DNA of 64,000 nucleotides from Gemmatimonadota bacterium (GTDB lineage: Bacteria; Gemmatimonadota; Gemmatimonadetes; Gemmatimonadales; GWC2-71-9). Below the pieces are notes generated by a model. That model made no database searches and was not told the DNA's origin. It saw only the letters and a list, made by a program, of their open reading frames with translations. The translations under genes were made by a program, and so were the position numbers. Each line of letters opens with the position of its first letter. The first letter of the stretch is position 1. Positions 6,849 to 15,358 of the stretch are shown here, piece after piece. The stretch spans positions 1-64,000 of the forward strand of contig QHUK01000040.1 of the NCBI GenBank assembly GCA_003222085.1, written 5' to 3'.

Positions 6849-8868
6849 ATCCCGTCGCCACATACGGCGCCTCGTGCACCACGGCCATCTTGCGACGCGA
6901 CAGGACCAGCCACCATTCCCGGAGCGACGTCACGATCAGGATCGTCACGACGGACATGAACAGCAGCGCCACGAAGGTGTTCAGCCGGTCATTGAAGATC
7001 AGGCGTGCCACATCAGGGCTGGTGGACCCGGCGAGCGACGCGGCGTGCGCCAGGAAGCCGAGCCGCGGATCGGTCGAGAACACCTTCTGCCAGCCGGCCG
7101 TCATCGTGATGGTCACGAGCCAGGCGAGCGGCGCGGACGTGACCCACGCGTACCGCGCCCGGCCCATCTTGATGAGAATCGTCGTGCCGACGCACAACGC
7201 GACGGCCGCTAGTAATTGATTCGAGATCCCGAACAGCGGCCATAACGAGTTGATCCCGCCCAGCGGATCCACCACACCCTGATAGAGGAAGTATCCCCAT
7301 CCCGCCACGACCAGCGCGCTCGAGGCGATCACGCTCGGATACCACGACGTCTCCCCGAACCGCGGCCACACATGGCCGGCGATCTCCTGCAGCATGAACC
7401 GGCCCACGCGGGTCCCGGTGTCGATGGTGGTGAGGATGAACAGGGCCTCGAACATGATGGCGAAGTGGTACCATAAGGCGTCGAGGGTCTTTCCACCGAG
7501 CGCGCTGCTCGCACCCGCGAAGATCTGGGCCATCCCGACGGCGAGCGACGGCGCCCCCCCCGAGCGGGCCAGGAGCGTGGTCTCGCCCATCCGCGCCGCC
7601 AGCTCGCGCATGACGTCGGGGGTCACCACGAATCCCGCCTGCCCCAGCACCTGCGACGCCTGCGCCAGCGCCGCGGGCGTCGTGTTCATGGCGAAGTACA
7701 CCCCGGGATCGAGCGTGCAGGCCGCGATCATCGCCATCACGCCCACGAACGACTCCATCAGCATGCCGCCGTATCCGATGAGCCGGGCGTCGGACTCGCG
7801 TGCGATCATCTTCGGCGTGGTGCCGGATGCCACGAGCGAGTGGAATCCCGAGATCGCCCCGCACGCGATCGTGATGAACGCGAACGGAAACAGCTTCCCC
7901 GCGAACACCGGCCCCTCCCCGAGCGACGCGAACGGCGTGAGCGCCGGCATCCGGAGCGGCGGGAGAATCACCAGGATCGCGACCGCGAGCACGACGATGG
8001 TCGTGATCTTCAAGAACGTCGACAGGTAATCGCGCGGGCACAGGAGCATCCATACCGGCAGGACCGACGCGATGAACCCGTAGGCCACCATCATCCACGT
8101 GAGCGCCGTGGCGCTGTGGGTGAACAGCGGGGCGACATGCGGCTGGCCCGCCACCCACCCACCCGCCACGAGCGCGCCGGCCAGCAGGACGGCCCCCATG
8201 GCCGATGCCTCCCCCACCTTTCCCGGCCGCCACCGCTTCATCCACCACCCCATCAGCAGCGCGATCGGAATGGTGCAGACGATGGTGAACAGCCCCCAGG
8301 GCGACGCCTTCAGCGCATTGACGACGATGAGCGCGAGGACCGCGAGCAGGATGATCATAATGAAGAGGACGGCGAGCATCGCCGTCGCGCCCGCCGCCGG
8401 GTTTACCTCTTCTTTCGCCATCTGACCCAGCGATTTGCCGTCCCGGCGCAGCGAGCAGAACAGGATGACGAAGTCCTGCACCGCGCCTCCCACCACCACG
8501 CCGATCACCAGCCACAGCGTTCCGGGGAGGTAGCCGAATTGAGCGGCGAGCACCGGCCCGACCAGGGGACCCGCACCCGCGATGGCGGCGAAGTGGTGTC
8601 CGTACAGCACCCACTTGTCGGTCGGCACGTAGTCCCGCCCGTTATTGAACCGCTCGGCTGGGGTGGCTCGCCGGTCGTCCAGGCCGAACACTCGGGTGGC
8701 GAGGAACCGGCTATAGAACCGGTACCCGACGGCGTAGGTGCAGAGGGCGGCGGTGAGGAGCCAAGCGGCGTTTACCGTCTCTCCCCGCGACAGCGCGAGC
8801 ACGCCGAACGCGGCGGCGCCGAGCGCGGAGATCCCGCCCCAGGCGAGCACCGAGCCGAGCCGTTTCAT
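6832..8868 (-). CDS. cstA: Carbon starvation protein A, pyruvate/peptide transporter
   Basis: 678 residues, close to the roughly 700 of E. coli CstA. The CstA signature is clear: [20 protein letters not shown] near residue 75, [40 protein letters not shown], and many membrane segments through to [13 protein letters not shown] near the C-terminus. The family imports pyruvate (and probably peptides) across the inner membrane under carbon limitation. YbdD follows immediately. A good promoter directly abuts the start codon and a 22-bp palindrome touches its -35, so the gene is likely controlled by a dedicated regulator not encoded nearby. Confidence 0.95.
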   Translation of the reverse strand: MKRLGSVLAWGGISALGAAAFGVLALSRGETVNAAWLLTAALCTYAVGYRFYSRFLATRVFGLDDRRATPAERFNNGRDYVPTDKWVLYGHHFAAIAGAGPLVGPVLAAQFGYLPGTLWLVIGVVVGGAVQDFVILFCSLRRDGKSLGQMAKEEVNPAAGATAMLAVLFIMIILLAVLALIVVNALKASPWGLFTIVCTIPIALLMGWWMKRWRPGKVGEASAMGAVLLAGALVAGGWVAGQPHVAPLFTHSATALTWMMVAYGFIASVLPVWMLLCPRDYLSTFLKITTIVVLAVAILVILPPLRMPALTPFASLGEGPVFAGKLFPFAFITIACGAISGFHSLVASGTTPKMIARESDARLIGYGGMLMESFVGVMAMIAACTLDPGVYFAMNTTPAALAQASQVLGQAGFVVTPDVMRELAARMGETTLLARSGGAPSLAVGMAQIFAGASSALGGKTLDALWYHFAIMFEALFILTTIDTGTRVGRFMLQEIAGHVWPRFGETSWYPSVIASSALVVAGWGYFLYQGVVDPLGGINSLWPLFGISNQLLAAVALCVGTTILIKMGRARYAWVTSAPLAWLVTITMTAGWQKVFSTDPRLGFLAHAASLAGSTSPDVARLIFNDRLNTFVALLFMSVVTILIVTSLREWWLVLSRRKMAVVHEAPYVATGYVVGN

Positions 8869-8874
8869 GGCGCT

Positions 8875-8903
8875 AAGTTACGCCGCGCCTTGCCGATGTT
8901 CAA
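8875..8903 (-). promoter_or_regulatory. sigma-70-type promoter for cstA, near-leaderless
   Basis: Reading the minus strand, TTGAAC (8898-8903) is followed after exactly 17 bases by TAACTT (8875-8880). Only six bases separate the -10 from the cstA ATG at 8868, so the transcript would begin at or within a base or two of the start codon; no Shine-Dalgarno is present. This suggests leaderless translation. Confidence 0.55.
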
Positions 8904-8924
8904 TTTCGAACATAGGTTCGAAAT
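8903..8924. promoter_or_regulatory. Perfect 22-bp palindrome, likely operator
   Basis: ATTTCGAAC (8903-8911), spacer ATAG, then GTTCGAAAT (8916-8924): both 9-bp halves match perfectly. It lies between the divergent cstA and SDR genes and touches the cstA -35. This is the geometry of a dimeric repressor or activator site. The protein that binds it is not in the neighbourhood. Confidence 0.7.
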
Positions 8925-9027
8925 CTTGGTACCCACTTCCTCCTGGATCACGGCACCGCGCGGGGTGACGCAGGTCGGGGCGCCCGCGACGGAGACCCGT
9001 CCCGATCCGCAACGCCTGGCGGAGACC

Positions 9028-9786
9028 GTGCACGGCCGCGTCGCCTTGGTCACGGGCGGCGCGACCGGCCTCGGCCGGGCTACGGCGATCGAGTTCGCCC
9101 AGCAGGGGACCGCGGTCGCGATCAACTACGTCGACCTGCCCGAGCGCGACGTGGCGGCACAGGCACTGCTCACCGAGACCGCCCTTCGCGCCCTTGGCGT
9201 GCCCGTGTACTGCGCGCGCTGCGACGTTCGCAACCGCGACGAAGTGGAGAGGTTCGTCACCACGGTGCGGGAGCGCCTGGGCGGCGTCCACTTTCTGGTC
9301 AACAATGCGGGCGTGGCACATGACGGCGCGTTGTGGCGGCTCACCCCCGAGGCATGGCAGGAGGTGATGGACACCAACGTCACGGGTGCCTTCAACTGTA
9401 TCCAGGCGGTGGCTGGCCCGATGCGTGCGCAGCGCTACGGCAAGATCGTAAACATCGCCAGCCATCAGGCGTTCCGGCCGGGCTTTGGCATCGCGAACTA
9501 CGCCGCCAGCAAGGCCGCCCTGATCGGACTCACGCGGTCGGCCGCTGTGGACCTCGGGCCCTCCAACGTCAACGTCAACGCCGTCGCCCCGGGGTTCGTG
9601 AAGACGGACCTCTTGTCGACCCTGCCGCGCGAGGTGCTCGAGCGCGCCGAGCACGAATCGGTGCTGGGGCGGGTAGCGGAGCCGGAGGATGTGGCGCGGG
9701 TGATCGCGTTCCTGTGCAGCGAGGCGGCGCGCCACATCACGGGACAGGTGATCGTCGTGGATGGCGGGTTGACGCTCGGTTCTTGA
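9028..9786 (+). CDS. SDR family oxidoreductase (FabG-like)
   Basis: 252 residues from GTG 9028, where GGAG precedes at short spacing and the protein begins like its family ([10 protein letters not shown]). Upstream in-frame starts exist (GTG 8965, ATG 8896), but the ATG would put the operator palindrome inside the gene. Classical short-chain dehydrogenase features are in order: [10 protein letters not shown] nucleotide-binding loop, [12 protein letters not shown], the catalytic Ser in [11 protein letters not shown], the YAASK pair, and a [10 protein letters not shown]-terminus. Similarity is greatest to 3-oxoacyl-ACP reductase-type SDRs using NAD(P)H. It stands divergent from cstA. The substrate is not known. 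Confidence 0.85.
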   Translation: MHGRVALVTGGATGLGRATAIEFAQQGTAVAINYVDLPERDVAAQALLTETALRALGVPVYCARCDVRNRDEVERFVTTVRERLGGVHFLVNNAGVAHDGALWRLTPEAWQEVMDTNVTGAFNCIQAVAGPMRAQRYGKIVNIASHQAFRPGFGIANYAASKAALIGLTRSAAVDLGPSNVNVNAVAPGFVKTDLLSTLPREVLERAEHESVLGRVAEPEDVARVIAFLCSEAARHITGQVIVVDGGLTLGS

Positions 9787-9794
9787 AAATCGGC

Positions 9795-9818
9795 GGCGCG
9801 CACACGATATTGCGCGCC
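9795..9818. other. GC-rich 8-bp hairpin just before a GTG start
   Basis: GGCGCGCA (9795-9802) and TGCGCGCC (9811-9818) form a perfect stem around an 8-base loop, ending directly at the GTG start (9819) of the following lipoprotein. No U-tract follows. It may act as an attenuator or influence translation of that gene. Confidence 0.4.
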
Positions 9819-10532
9819 GTGACTAATCCATTGCAAATCAAAAGCTTAGTCCGTAGTGCCTGGTACGTGGCAACCTCAGCTGCGCTCGCGGCGTGCTCCC
9901 ACAAGTCCGAGACCCTCACTCCCGAGCCCACCGCGCCGCTTCCCACGGCGGGAATCGCCGCACAACAAGTCGCCGTGCTGCCGCTCACACTCGTGGCGGC
10001 GGAGGACTCGCTGCACTGGGAGGCGCTCCTGGGCGAGCGCCGGGCCGCGCTCGCGAAGAGTGACAGCATCATCGGTACCCTGCTCAAGACGCGGGCTCCG
10101 GAGGTGAACTGGGTGCCGCCGGACGAGCTGCGGCGCGCGGCGCGCCGGGCGCCGGGAATCGCGCCCGCTCCCGATCAGATAGGCACGGCGATCCTGTTCC
10201 ACCCGACCAAAGAGCGGCCTGAAATGGTGCCCGACCCTCTGCGCAGCGAGCTGCGGACGCTCGCCGCGCTGGTCGGCGGCGGGCGATACGCGCTGGTGCC
10301 CGCCGGGCTGACGTTCCGACGGGCGATAACCATGGGTGGCGGTCCGGGAAGTGTAGGGGCGCAGCATGCTGCGCCCCTACCGCATGCCGTGGCGACGGCG
10401 GAGCTGACGGTGGTGCTCGTGGATGTCCGCATGGGCCGGGTTGGCTTCCGCACCGTGGCACGGGGGGAGGGGGATGACCCCTGGATCGCGCTCACGCGCG
10501 CGGTGAAGAATCTCACGCCAGGGCTGCCGTGA
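9819..10532 (+). CDS. Putative lipoprotein of unknown function
   Basis: 237 residues from GTG 9819, placed because it gives an N-terminal signal (SAWYVATSAALAAC) with a plausible lipobox; no better start follows. After the signal comes VAVLPLTLVAAEDSL and a helical stretch (GERRAALAKSDSIIG), then strands such as YALVPAGLTF and ELTVVLVDVRMGRVGFRT. The layout loosely recalls LpoB/CsgG-like periplasmic proteins, but no family can be named. A 28-bp perfect palindrome (10353-10380) is embedded in frame, encoding VGAQHAAPLPH in what looks like a loop. The stop overlaps the next start (GTGA). Confidence 0.65.
   Translation: MTNPLQIKSLVRSAWYVATSAALAACSHKSETLTPEPTAPLPTAGIAAQQVAVLPLTLVAAEDSLHWEALLGERRAALAKSDSIIGTLLKTRAPEVNWVPPDELRRAARRAPGIAPAPDQIGTAILFHPTKERPEMVPDPLRSELRTLAALVGGGRYALVPAGLTFRRAITMGGGPGSVGAQHAAPLPHAVATAELTVVLVDVRMGRVGFRTVARGEGDDPWIALTRAVKNLTPGLP
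10353..10380. repeat. 28-bp perfect palindrome inside a coding region (REP-like)
   Basis: GTAGGGGCGCAGCA is followed directly by its exact complement TGCTGCGCCCCTAC. It sits in frame in the lipoprotein gene. The form is that of a dispersed palindromic (REP/MITE-like) unit; only one copy is in this window. Confidence 0.75.
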
Positions 10533-11542
10533 CACGCGAGGCGACCCTGATCGCCGGCGACGGCATCGGGCCGGAGATCACCCAGGTGACCTTGCAGGTG
10601 CTCGACGCCCTCGGCGTCGGATTCGACTGGGACGAGCAGTACGGCGGGATGAGTGCGGTGGAGCAGGCCGGCACGCCGCTCCCCGACGCCACGGTGGACT
10701 CGATCCGGCGCACCGGCTTGGCGCTGAAGGGCCCGCTGACCACGCCCGTGGGCGACGGCTACCGGTCGGTGAACGTGGCGCTGCGGCAGGAGTTCGAGCT
10801 CTACGCCAACGTGCGCCCCGTCAAGTCGATCGTGCCCGGCGGCCGCTACCCCGACGTCGATCTCGTCATCATCCGCGAGAACACCGAGGGGATGTACGTC
10901 GGGTTCGACCGGACGTTCAAGGTGGGAAACGATCCCAAGGCGCTCGCCCAGGCCACGTCGGTGATGACGCGGGACGGCTGCCGGCGTATCGTGCGGTACG
11001 CGTTCGAGTACGCGCGACAGCACGACCGGCGGAAGGTGACGGTGGTACACAAGGCGAATATCCTCAAGGCGACCTCGGGGCTGTTCCTCGAGACCGCGAA
11101 GATGATCGCCCAGGAGTACGCGGGACAGATCGCGTCGGACGAGAAGATCGTGGACAATGCGGCAATGCAGCTGGTGATCAACCCGGCGCAGTTCGACGTG
11201 ATCGTCACGACCAACCTGTTCGGAGACATCCTGTCCGATGAGGCGTCGGGTCTCGTGGGCGGGCTCGGCCTTGCGCCGGGGGCGAATATCGGCGAGCACG
11301 CGGCCATCTTCGAGGCGGTGCACGGCTCGGCGCCCGACATCGCGGGGCAGGGGATCGCGAACCCCTCGGCGCAGCTGCTCGCGGCGGCGATGATGCTCGA
11401 TCACGTCGGCGAGCTCGCGGCCGCGAGCCGGCTGCGCCGGGCGCTCGAGACGGCGATCGTGAAGGACAACGTCCGAACCAAGGATCTGGGGGGCAGTGCT
11501 TCGACCACTGAGTTCGCCCGGGCTGTGGCCCGCCGGCTCTAG
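10529..11542 (+). CDS. Isocitrate/isopropylmalate dehydrogenase family, likely NAD-type isocitrate dehydrogenase
   Basis: 337 residues from GTG 10529, overlapping the upstream stop by four bases. Beta-decarboxylating dehydrogenase motifs: AGDGIGPEIT at the N-terminus, the substrate-binding NVALRQEFELYANVRPVKS, IIRENTEGMYVG, the Lys in VTVVHKANILKATSG, an Asp pair region (FGDILSDEASGLVGGLG), and AVHGSAPDIAGQGIANP. The single catalytic unit and length fit the homodimeric NAD-type isocitrate dehydrogenase (or homoisocitrate/isopropylmalate dehydrogenase). NVALRQ with an Asn favours isocitrate over isopropylmalate. It would supply 2-oxoglutarate in the cytosolic TCA cycle. Exact substrate is inferred. 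Confidence 0.85.
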   Translation: MTREATLIAGDGIGPEITQVTLQVLDALGVGFDWDEQYGGMSAVEQAGTPLPDATVDSIRRTGLALKGPLTTPVGDGYRSVNVALRQEFELYANVRPVKSIVPGGRYPDVDLVIIRENTEGMYVGFDRTFKVGNDPKALAQATSVMTRDGCRRIVRYAFEYARQHDRRKVTVVHKANILKATSGLFLETAKMIAQEYAGQIASDEKIVDNAAMQLVINPAQFDVIVTTNLFGDILSDEASGLVGGLGLAPGANIGEHAAIFEAVHGSAPDIAGQGIANPSAQLLAAAMMLDHVGELAAASRLRRALETAIVKDNVRTKDLGGSASTTEFARAVARRL

Positions 11543-11834
11543 CCACCCGTGCGCGCGCTGCGGCGAGGCGACGAGCGGGATCGGGCTCGGCGAGCTGTGC
11601 GCCCGGTGTGTGCAAGCCGTCACGAGGAAAGCGTCACGTATAGGACGTCTCGTAGCGGCGGTCACCACCCTGCTCCTTGCGGGGTATCTAACGCTCACTC
11701 TGAGGACCGTGGCGCCGGCGTCGCAGACCACGGCTCGTACCGTCGGCGCCGTGGCGGCGGTCGCCTGGTACCTGCTGACCTTTCGCATCGTGCAGAGGAT
11801 CGCCTTCGAATGGCTCAAGTCACGGCGGCCCTAG
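11496..11834 (+). CDS. Small zinc-ribbon membrane protein
   Basis: 112 residues from GTG 11496, overlapping the dehydrogenase by 47 bases. An N-terminal CARCGEATSGIGLGELCARC gives two CxxC pairs, a zinc-ribbon-like knuckle. Two hydrophobic segments follow (about 50-68 and 80-98) and a basic end. Nothing identifies a specific family. It also overlaps the next start by 25 bases, so the genes 10529-13204 appear tightly coupled. Function unknown. Confidence 0.6.
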   Translation: MLRPLSSPGLWPAGSSHPCARCGEATSGIGLGELCARCVQAVTRKASRIGRLVAAVTTLLLAGYLTLTLRTVAPASQTTARTVGAVAAVAWYLLTFRIVQRIAFEWLKSRRP

Positions 11835-13204
11835 TCCTGGCAATCGCGGTTGGAGCGGCGCCGCTCGCCGGTCAGACGTCTCTTTCCATTTATAGTGACG
11901 GGCGCGTCGTCGTGCGCCGCACGCTGCCCCAGGCCCTCGAGAAGGGGCGTAGCAGTTTCACCCTCAAGCTCGACGGGCTCGATCCGTCCACGCTGTTCTC
12001 ACCCGATACCGCCGTGGCGCTCGTGTCGGCCGTGCTTCGTCCTGCGACGGACCGCGCCGCGGCGCTGACGCGGGCGGTCGGACAGTCGCTGCCGTTCGTC
12101 CGGTCGCGGCCGGCCGGCGGGGCGGACACCGTGCACGCGACGGTGATCCGCACCGAACCGCCGCAGTACCGGCTGCCGGACGGGCGGTTCCTCCTGTCGG
12201 AGCCGGGCGAGCCGCTGTTCCCGGCGGAGGTGGTCCGCACGGCGCCCGAGGTGTCGGTCGCGCTCGAGGCCACGCGGGCCCGGCCACGCACCGAGCTGGC
12301 GTATGTGCTCGACGGCGCGGCCGGCTGGCAGGCGGTCTACCAGGTGGTGCTCTTGGGTGCAAGGTGTCAGGTGTCGGGGGCCGCGACGATCGCGTCGCAG
12401 ACGCTCCGTATCGACACCGCGGAAGTGCAGCTTGTGGCGGGGTCGATCAATCGCGCCCGGCCGGCGTCGCGCGCAGCGTTCTATGTGAGGGGCGCAACGA
12501 ACCTCGCCGCCGCAGAGGCGCTCCCCCCCCCGACACCAAGCGAGGAGGCGGTCGGCGAGACGCACGTCTACCAGTTGCCCGGCAGGCAATCGCTCGAACC
12601 CGGCGTAACGCTCAGCGTCGCGCTCTTCCCGCCGGCGACGGCGCCCTACACGCAGGAGTTCGTCGTCCCCGGGGCGCTGCCGTGGCGCGGGTTTCTCGGC
12701 CAGGCGCCGGGCGAGGAGAATCGCGTCCCGGTGGAGGTGTGGTACACGCTGAAGCGCGCCCGCGGCACGCCGTTCGGCGAGCGGCCGCTGCCCGGCGGCA
12801 TCGTCCAGCTCTATCAGGCCGACTCAGCCGGGCGCCTCCAGCTCGTGGGCGAGGCCCGGACCACCCACACGGCGCCCGGGCGTGACCTGCGGGTCCAGTC
12901 GGGTGACGCGTTCGACATCACGGCCGAGCGCGTGCAGACGGACTACGGGCAGGAGCAGCTGGCGCCGCCCAAGCGCGGGGTGGCTCAGCGCCAGCGCATC
13001 ACGGCTTCCTACAAGGTCACGATCTCGAACGCGAAGCTCGCGGCGGTGACCGTCGACGTACGCGAGGCGCGCTTTGGAGCGTGGCGCGTGACCGAAAGCA
13101 GCGTGCCGGCCGAGAAGCTCTCCGCCACCGAGGTCCGGTTCCGGATCCCCGTCCCCGCGAGCGGGGAGGCGACGCTCACCTACACCGTCCAGGCCGAATC
13201 GTGA
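11810..13204 (+). CDS. DUF4139 domain-containing exported protein
   Basis: 464 residues from ATG 11810. The signal peptide is LVLAIAVGAAPLAGQ; the mature protein starts SLSIYSDGRVVVRRTLP. The C-terminal half (residues about 240-464) has the strand-rich DUF4139 pattern: RAAFYVRGATN, ETHVYQLPGRQSLEPG, PVEVWYTLKR, a GDAFDITAERVQTDY region, then RITASYKVTISNAKLAAVTV and the ending ATLTYTVQAE. Relatives include mucoidy-inhibitor-like proteins of unknown biochemical role. An inverted heptamer-type pair lies inside the gene (12361-12540). The metallophosphoesterase start overlaps its stop. Confidence 0.75.
   Translation: MAQVTAALVLAIAVGAAPLAGQTSLSIYSDGRVVVRRTLPQALEKGRSSFTLKLDGLDPSTLFSPDTAVALVSAVLRPATDRAAALTRAVGQSLPFVRSRPAGGADTVHATVIRTEPPQYRLPDGRFLLSEPGEPLFPAEVVRTAPEVSVALEATRARPRTELAYVLDGAAGWQAVYQVVLLGARCQVSGAATIASQTLRIDTAEVQLVAGSINRARPASRAAFYVRGATNLAAAEALPPPTPSEEAVGETHVYQLPGRQSLEPGVTLSVALFPPATAPYTQEFVVPGALPWRGFLGQAPGEENRVPVEVWYTLKRARGTPFGERPLPGGIVQLYQADSAGRLQLVGEARTTHTAPGRDLRVQSGDAFDITAERVQTDYGQEQLAPPKRGVAQRQRITASYKVTISNAKLAAVTVDVREARFGAWRVTESSVPAEKLSATEVRFRIPVPASGEATLTYTVQAES
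12362..12540. repeat. Possible heptamer inverted pair inside the DUF4139 gene, family H
   Basis: Two AGGTGTC units followed by GGGGG (12362-12380) face a run of C followed by GACACC (12522-12540), with about 140 bases of coding sequence between. The left part encodes ARCQVSG. The pairing (GGTGTCGGGGG with CCCCCGACACC) is exact over 11 bases, but the right arm has a single unit, so membership of the repeat class is tentative. Confidence 0.35.
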
Positions 13205-14058
13205 CCGTCCAGCTGCTGCACCTCTCGGACCTCCACTTCGGCGGCCTCGCCGCGCTCGACCAGATCGAGGGTCTCGAGCAGATGCTCCCCGACCTGCGGC
13301 CCGACGCGGTGGTGGTCACGGGCGACCTGTCACAGCGGGCGCGCCACGGCGAATTTCAGCGAGCGCGGGCGCTGGTGCAGGTGGCGGCCCGCACGGCGCC
13401 GGTCCTCGTGATCCCCGGCAACCACGACGTGGCGTGGTGGACCCGACCGCTGATCCCCTTCGCGAAGCAGCCGCTCTACGCGAAGTACGCGCGCTACTTC
13501 GGCACGGACCTCACCCCTACGCTGGCACTCCCCGGGGCCCTGATCGCCAGCGCCCTCACGTCGCACGGGGTGGCGTGGGGCTCGCTCACGCTGCGGGTGC
13601 GCGACCTCGCCGTGAAGGGACACCTTCCAAAGCGCGAAGTGGCGCGCGTGCGCGGGCTGTTCGACGCCGCGCCGCGGGAGCAGGCGCGGGTGCTGGTGGT
13701 GCACCACAACGTGCTGCGGGGCGACATCTCGAAGCGCATGGGCCTCGCCCGCTGGCGCCAGGCGCAGCGTCGCATCGCGGCGTCGGGCGCCGAGGTCGTG
13801 CTCTGCGGGCACGACCACCAGGAGGGAGCGGACCTGCTGGGGGGGCGGGTGGTCGTCTCGACGGCGGGGACGCTGTGCCGGCGCACACGCGGCGGGCGCC
13901 CGTCGAGCTTCAACTTCGTCACGATCGACGCGACGGCGGTCCACATCACCTACTTTCGCTGGGACGCCGAGTCGCGCCGCTTTCGGGCGTCGGACACCGC
14001 TGCGTTTGCCCGGCCGGGACGCCCGGCACCCGTGCAACAGGTCCAAGCGGCCAGTTAA
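13201..14058 (+). CDS. Metallophosphoesterase
   Basis: 285 residues from GTG 13201 (GTGA overlap with the DUF4139 stop). Calcineurin-like phosphoesterase motifs occur in order: LSDLHFGG (D-x-H), VVTGDLSQ (G-D), VIPGNHDVAWW (G-N-H-D), VVHHNVLRG and CGHDHQEGAD (G-H-x-H-like). All dinuclear metal ligands are present. The compact architecture resembles cyclic-nucleotide or UDP-diacylglucosamine-type phosphoesterases, but neither substrate can be assigned. Cytosolic, since no signal peptide is visible. The last 35 residues are Pro/Ala-rich and look disordered. Confidence 0.85.
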   Translation: MTVQLLHLSDLHFGGLAALDQIEGLEQMLPDLRPDAVVVTGDLSQRARHGEFQRARALVQVAARTAPVLVIPGNHDVAWWTRPLIPFAKQPLYAKYARYFGTDLTPTLALPGALIASALTSHGVAWGSLTLRVRDLAVKGHLPKREVARVRGLFDAAPREQARVLVVHHNVLRGDISKRMGLARWRQAQRRIAASGAEVVLCGHDHQEGADLLGGRVVVSTAGTLCRRTRGGRPSSFNFVTIDATAVHITYFRWDAESRRFRASDTAAFARPGRPAPVQQVQAAS

Positions 14059-14078
14059 CACCGTTCATCGAGGTTCAT

Positions 14079-15263
14079 ATGGGAAAGTTTCAAGGCGTCG
14101 ACTTCTACGACGTCGACAGCCTGCTCTCCGAGGAGGAGCGCGCCGTGCGCGATACCGTGCGCGCCTGGGTGGACGACAACGTCATCCCCGTCATCGGCGA
14201 GCACTACCTCGAGGGGCGCTTCCCGAAGCAGCTCGTGCCGCAGATGGCCGAGCTCGGCCTGTTCGGCGCCAACCTGCCGGAGGAGTACGGCTGCGCCGGG
14301 CTGAACAACGTCGCCTACGGGCTGATCATGCAGGAGCTCGAGCGCGGTGATTCGGGCGTGCGCTCGTTCGCCTCGGTCCAGGGCGCGCTCGCCATGTATC
14401 CCATCTACGCCTTCGGCTCGGACGAGCAGAAGCGGCGCTGGCTCCCGAAAATGGCGTCGGGTGACGTGATCGGCTGCTTCGGGCTCACGGAGCCGGACTA
14501 CGGATCGAACCCCGCCGGTATGATCACCGTCGCGAAGGAGACGAAGGACGCGTGGGTCCTGAACGGGGCCAAGATGTGGATCACCAACGGGTCGACCGCG
14601 CAGCTCGCCATCGTCTGGGCCAAGACCGGCAAGCTCGACGACGTGAACTCGATCCGCGGCTTCATCGTCCCGACGAACACCAAGGGCTTCTCGGCCAAGG
14701 ACCAGAAGGGGAAGCTCAGCCTGCGCGCGAGCGACACGAGCGAGCTGGTGCTGCAGGATGTGTGCGTTCCCAAGGACGCGTTGCTCCCCCAGTCGGGCGG
14801 GTTGAAATCACCGCTCATGTGCCTCACCCAGGCACGCTACGGCATCGCGTGGGGAGCGGTGGGCGCCGCGATGGCGTGCTACGACGAGGCGGTCGGCTAC
14901 GCCAAGAACCGGGTGACGTTCGGGCACCCGATCGGCGGCTTTCAGCTACAGCAGGCGCGGCTTGCCGAGATGCTCACCGAGATCACCAAGGCGCAGCTCC
15001 TGTGCCTGCAGCTCGGGCGGCTGAAGGACCAGGGGAAAGCCACGCCCCAGCAGGTGTCACTCGCCAAACGGAACAATGTGAGCATCGCGACCGACGTGGC
15101 ACGCGAGACGCGCCGCCTGCTCGGCGCGAACGGCATCCTGGCGGAGTACCAGGCGATGCGCCACCTCGCCAACCTCGAGTCGGTCTATACGTACGAGGGG
15201 ACGCACGATATCCATACCCTCATCTTGGGGCAGGAGATTACGGGGATCAGTGCGTTCAACTGA
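14079..15263 (+). CDS. gcdH: Glutaryl-CoA dehydrogenase-type acyl-CoA dehydrogenase
   Basis: 394 residues from ATG 14079 with GAGG upstream. It follows the human GCDH pattern closely: YGCAGLNNVAYGLIMQELER, DSGVRSFASVQGALAMYPIY, GCFGLTEPDYGSNPAGM, KMWITNGS, GKLSLRAS, ARYGIAWGAVGA, LAEMLTEITKAQLLCLQLG, LGANGI, and NLESVYTYEGTHDIHTLILG with the catalytic Glu in YEGTHD. GCDH oxidises and decarboxylates glutaryl-CoA to crotonyl-CoA (lysine, tryptophan or aromatic degradation), passing electrons to ETF. The ETF subunits and ETF:quinone oxidoreductase are encoded just downstream, which supports the assignment. Confidence 0.9.
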   Translation: MGKFQGVDFYDVDSLLSEEERAVRDTVRAWVDDNVIPVIGEHYLEGRFPKQLVPQMAELGLFGANLPEEYGCAGLNNVAYGLIMQELERGDSGVRSFASVQGALAMYPIYAFGSDEQKRRWLPKMASGDVIGCFGLTEPDYGSNPAGMITVAKETKDAWVLNGAKMWITNGSTAQLAIVWAKTGKLDDVNSIRGFIVPTNTKGFSAKDQKGKLSLRASDTSELVLQDVCVPKDALLPQSGGLKSPLMCLTQARYGIAWGAVGAAMACYDEAVGYAKNRVTFGHPIGGFQLQQARLAEMLTEITKAQLLCLQLGRLKDQGKATPQQVSLAKRNNVSIATDVARETRRLLGANGILAEYQAMRHLANLESVYTYEGTHDIHTLILGQEITGISAFN

Positions 15264-15264
15264 G

Positions 15265-15358
15265 AACGCGGAACGCGAAACGCGGAAGTCGGAACAGTAG
15301 GGCAAGGCGTCAGTGCGCTTGTCTTCTGTTCCGCGTTCCGCGTTCCGACTTCCGCGTT
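15265..15358. repeat. Heptamer inverted repeat, family B copy 1
   Basis: The left arm, 15265-15297, is AAC plus heptamers GCGGAAC, GCGAAAC, GCGGAAG, TCGGAAC. The right arm, 15326-15358, is its counterpart with the same words in a different order; the loop is 28 bases. It starts two bases after the gcdH stop and runs into the first codons of the TonB receptor. Confidence 0.85.

Noticed and set aside
8896-9027. Upstream ATG (8896) or GTG (8965) as start of the SDR gene
   Set aside because: The ATG would place the operator palindrome within the gene, both lack a Shine-Dalgarno, and the protein would gain residues unlike the family.
15265-15358. CRISPR array (considered for all the tandem repeats)
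   Set aside because: Units are 7-13 bp with no unique spacers, and no cas genes are present.
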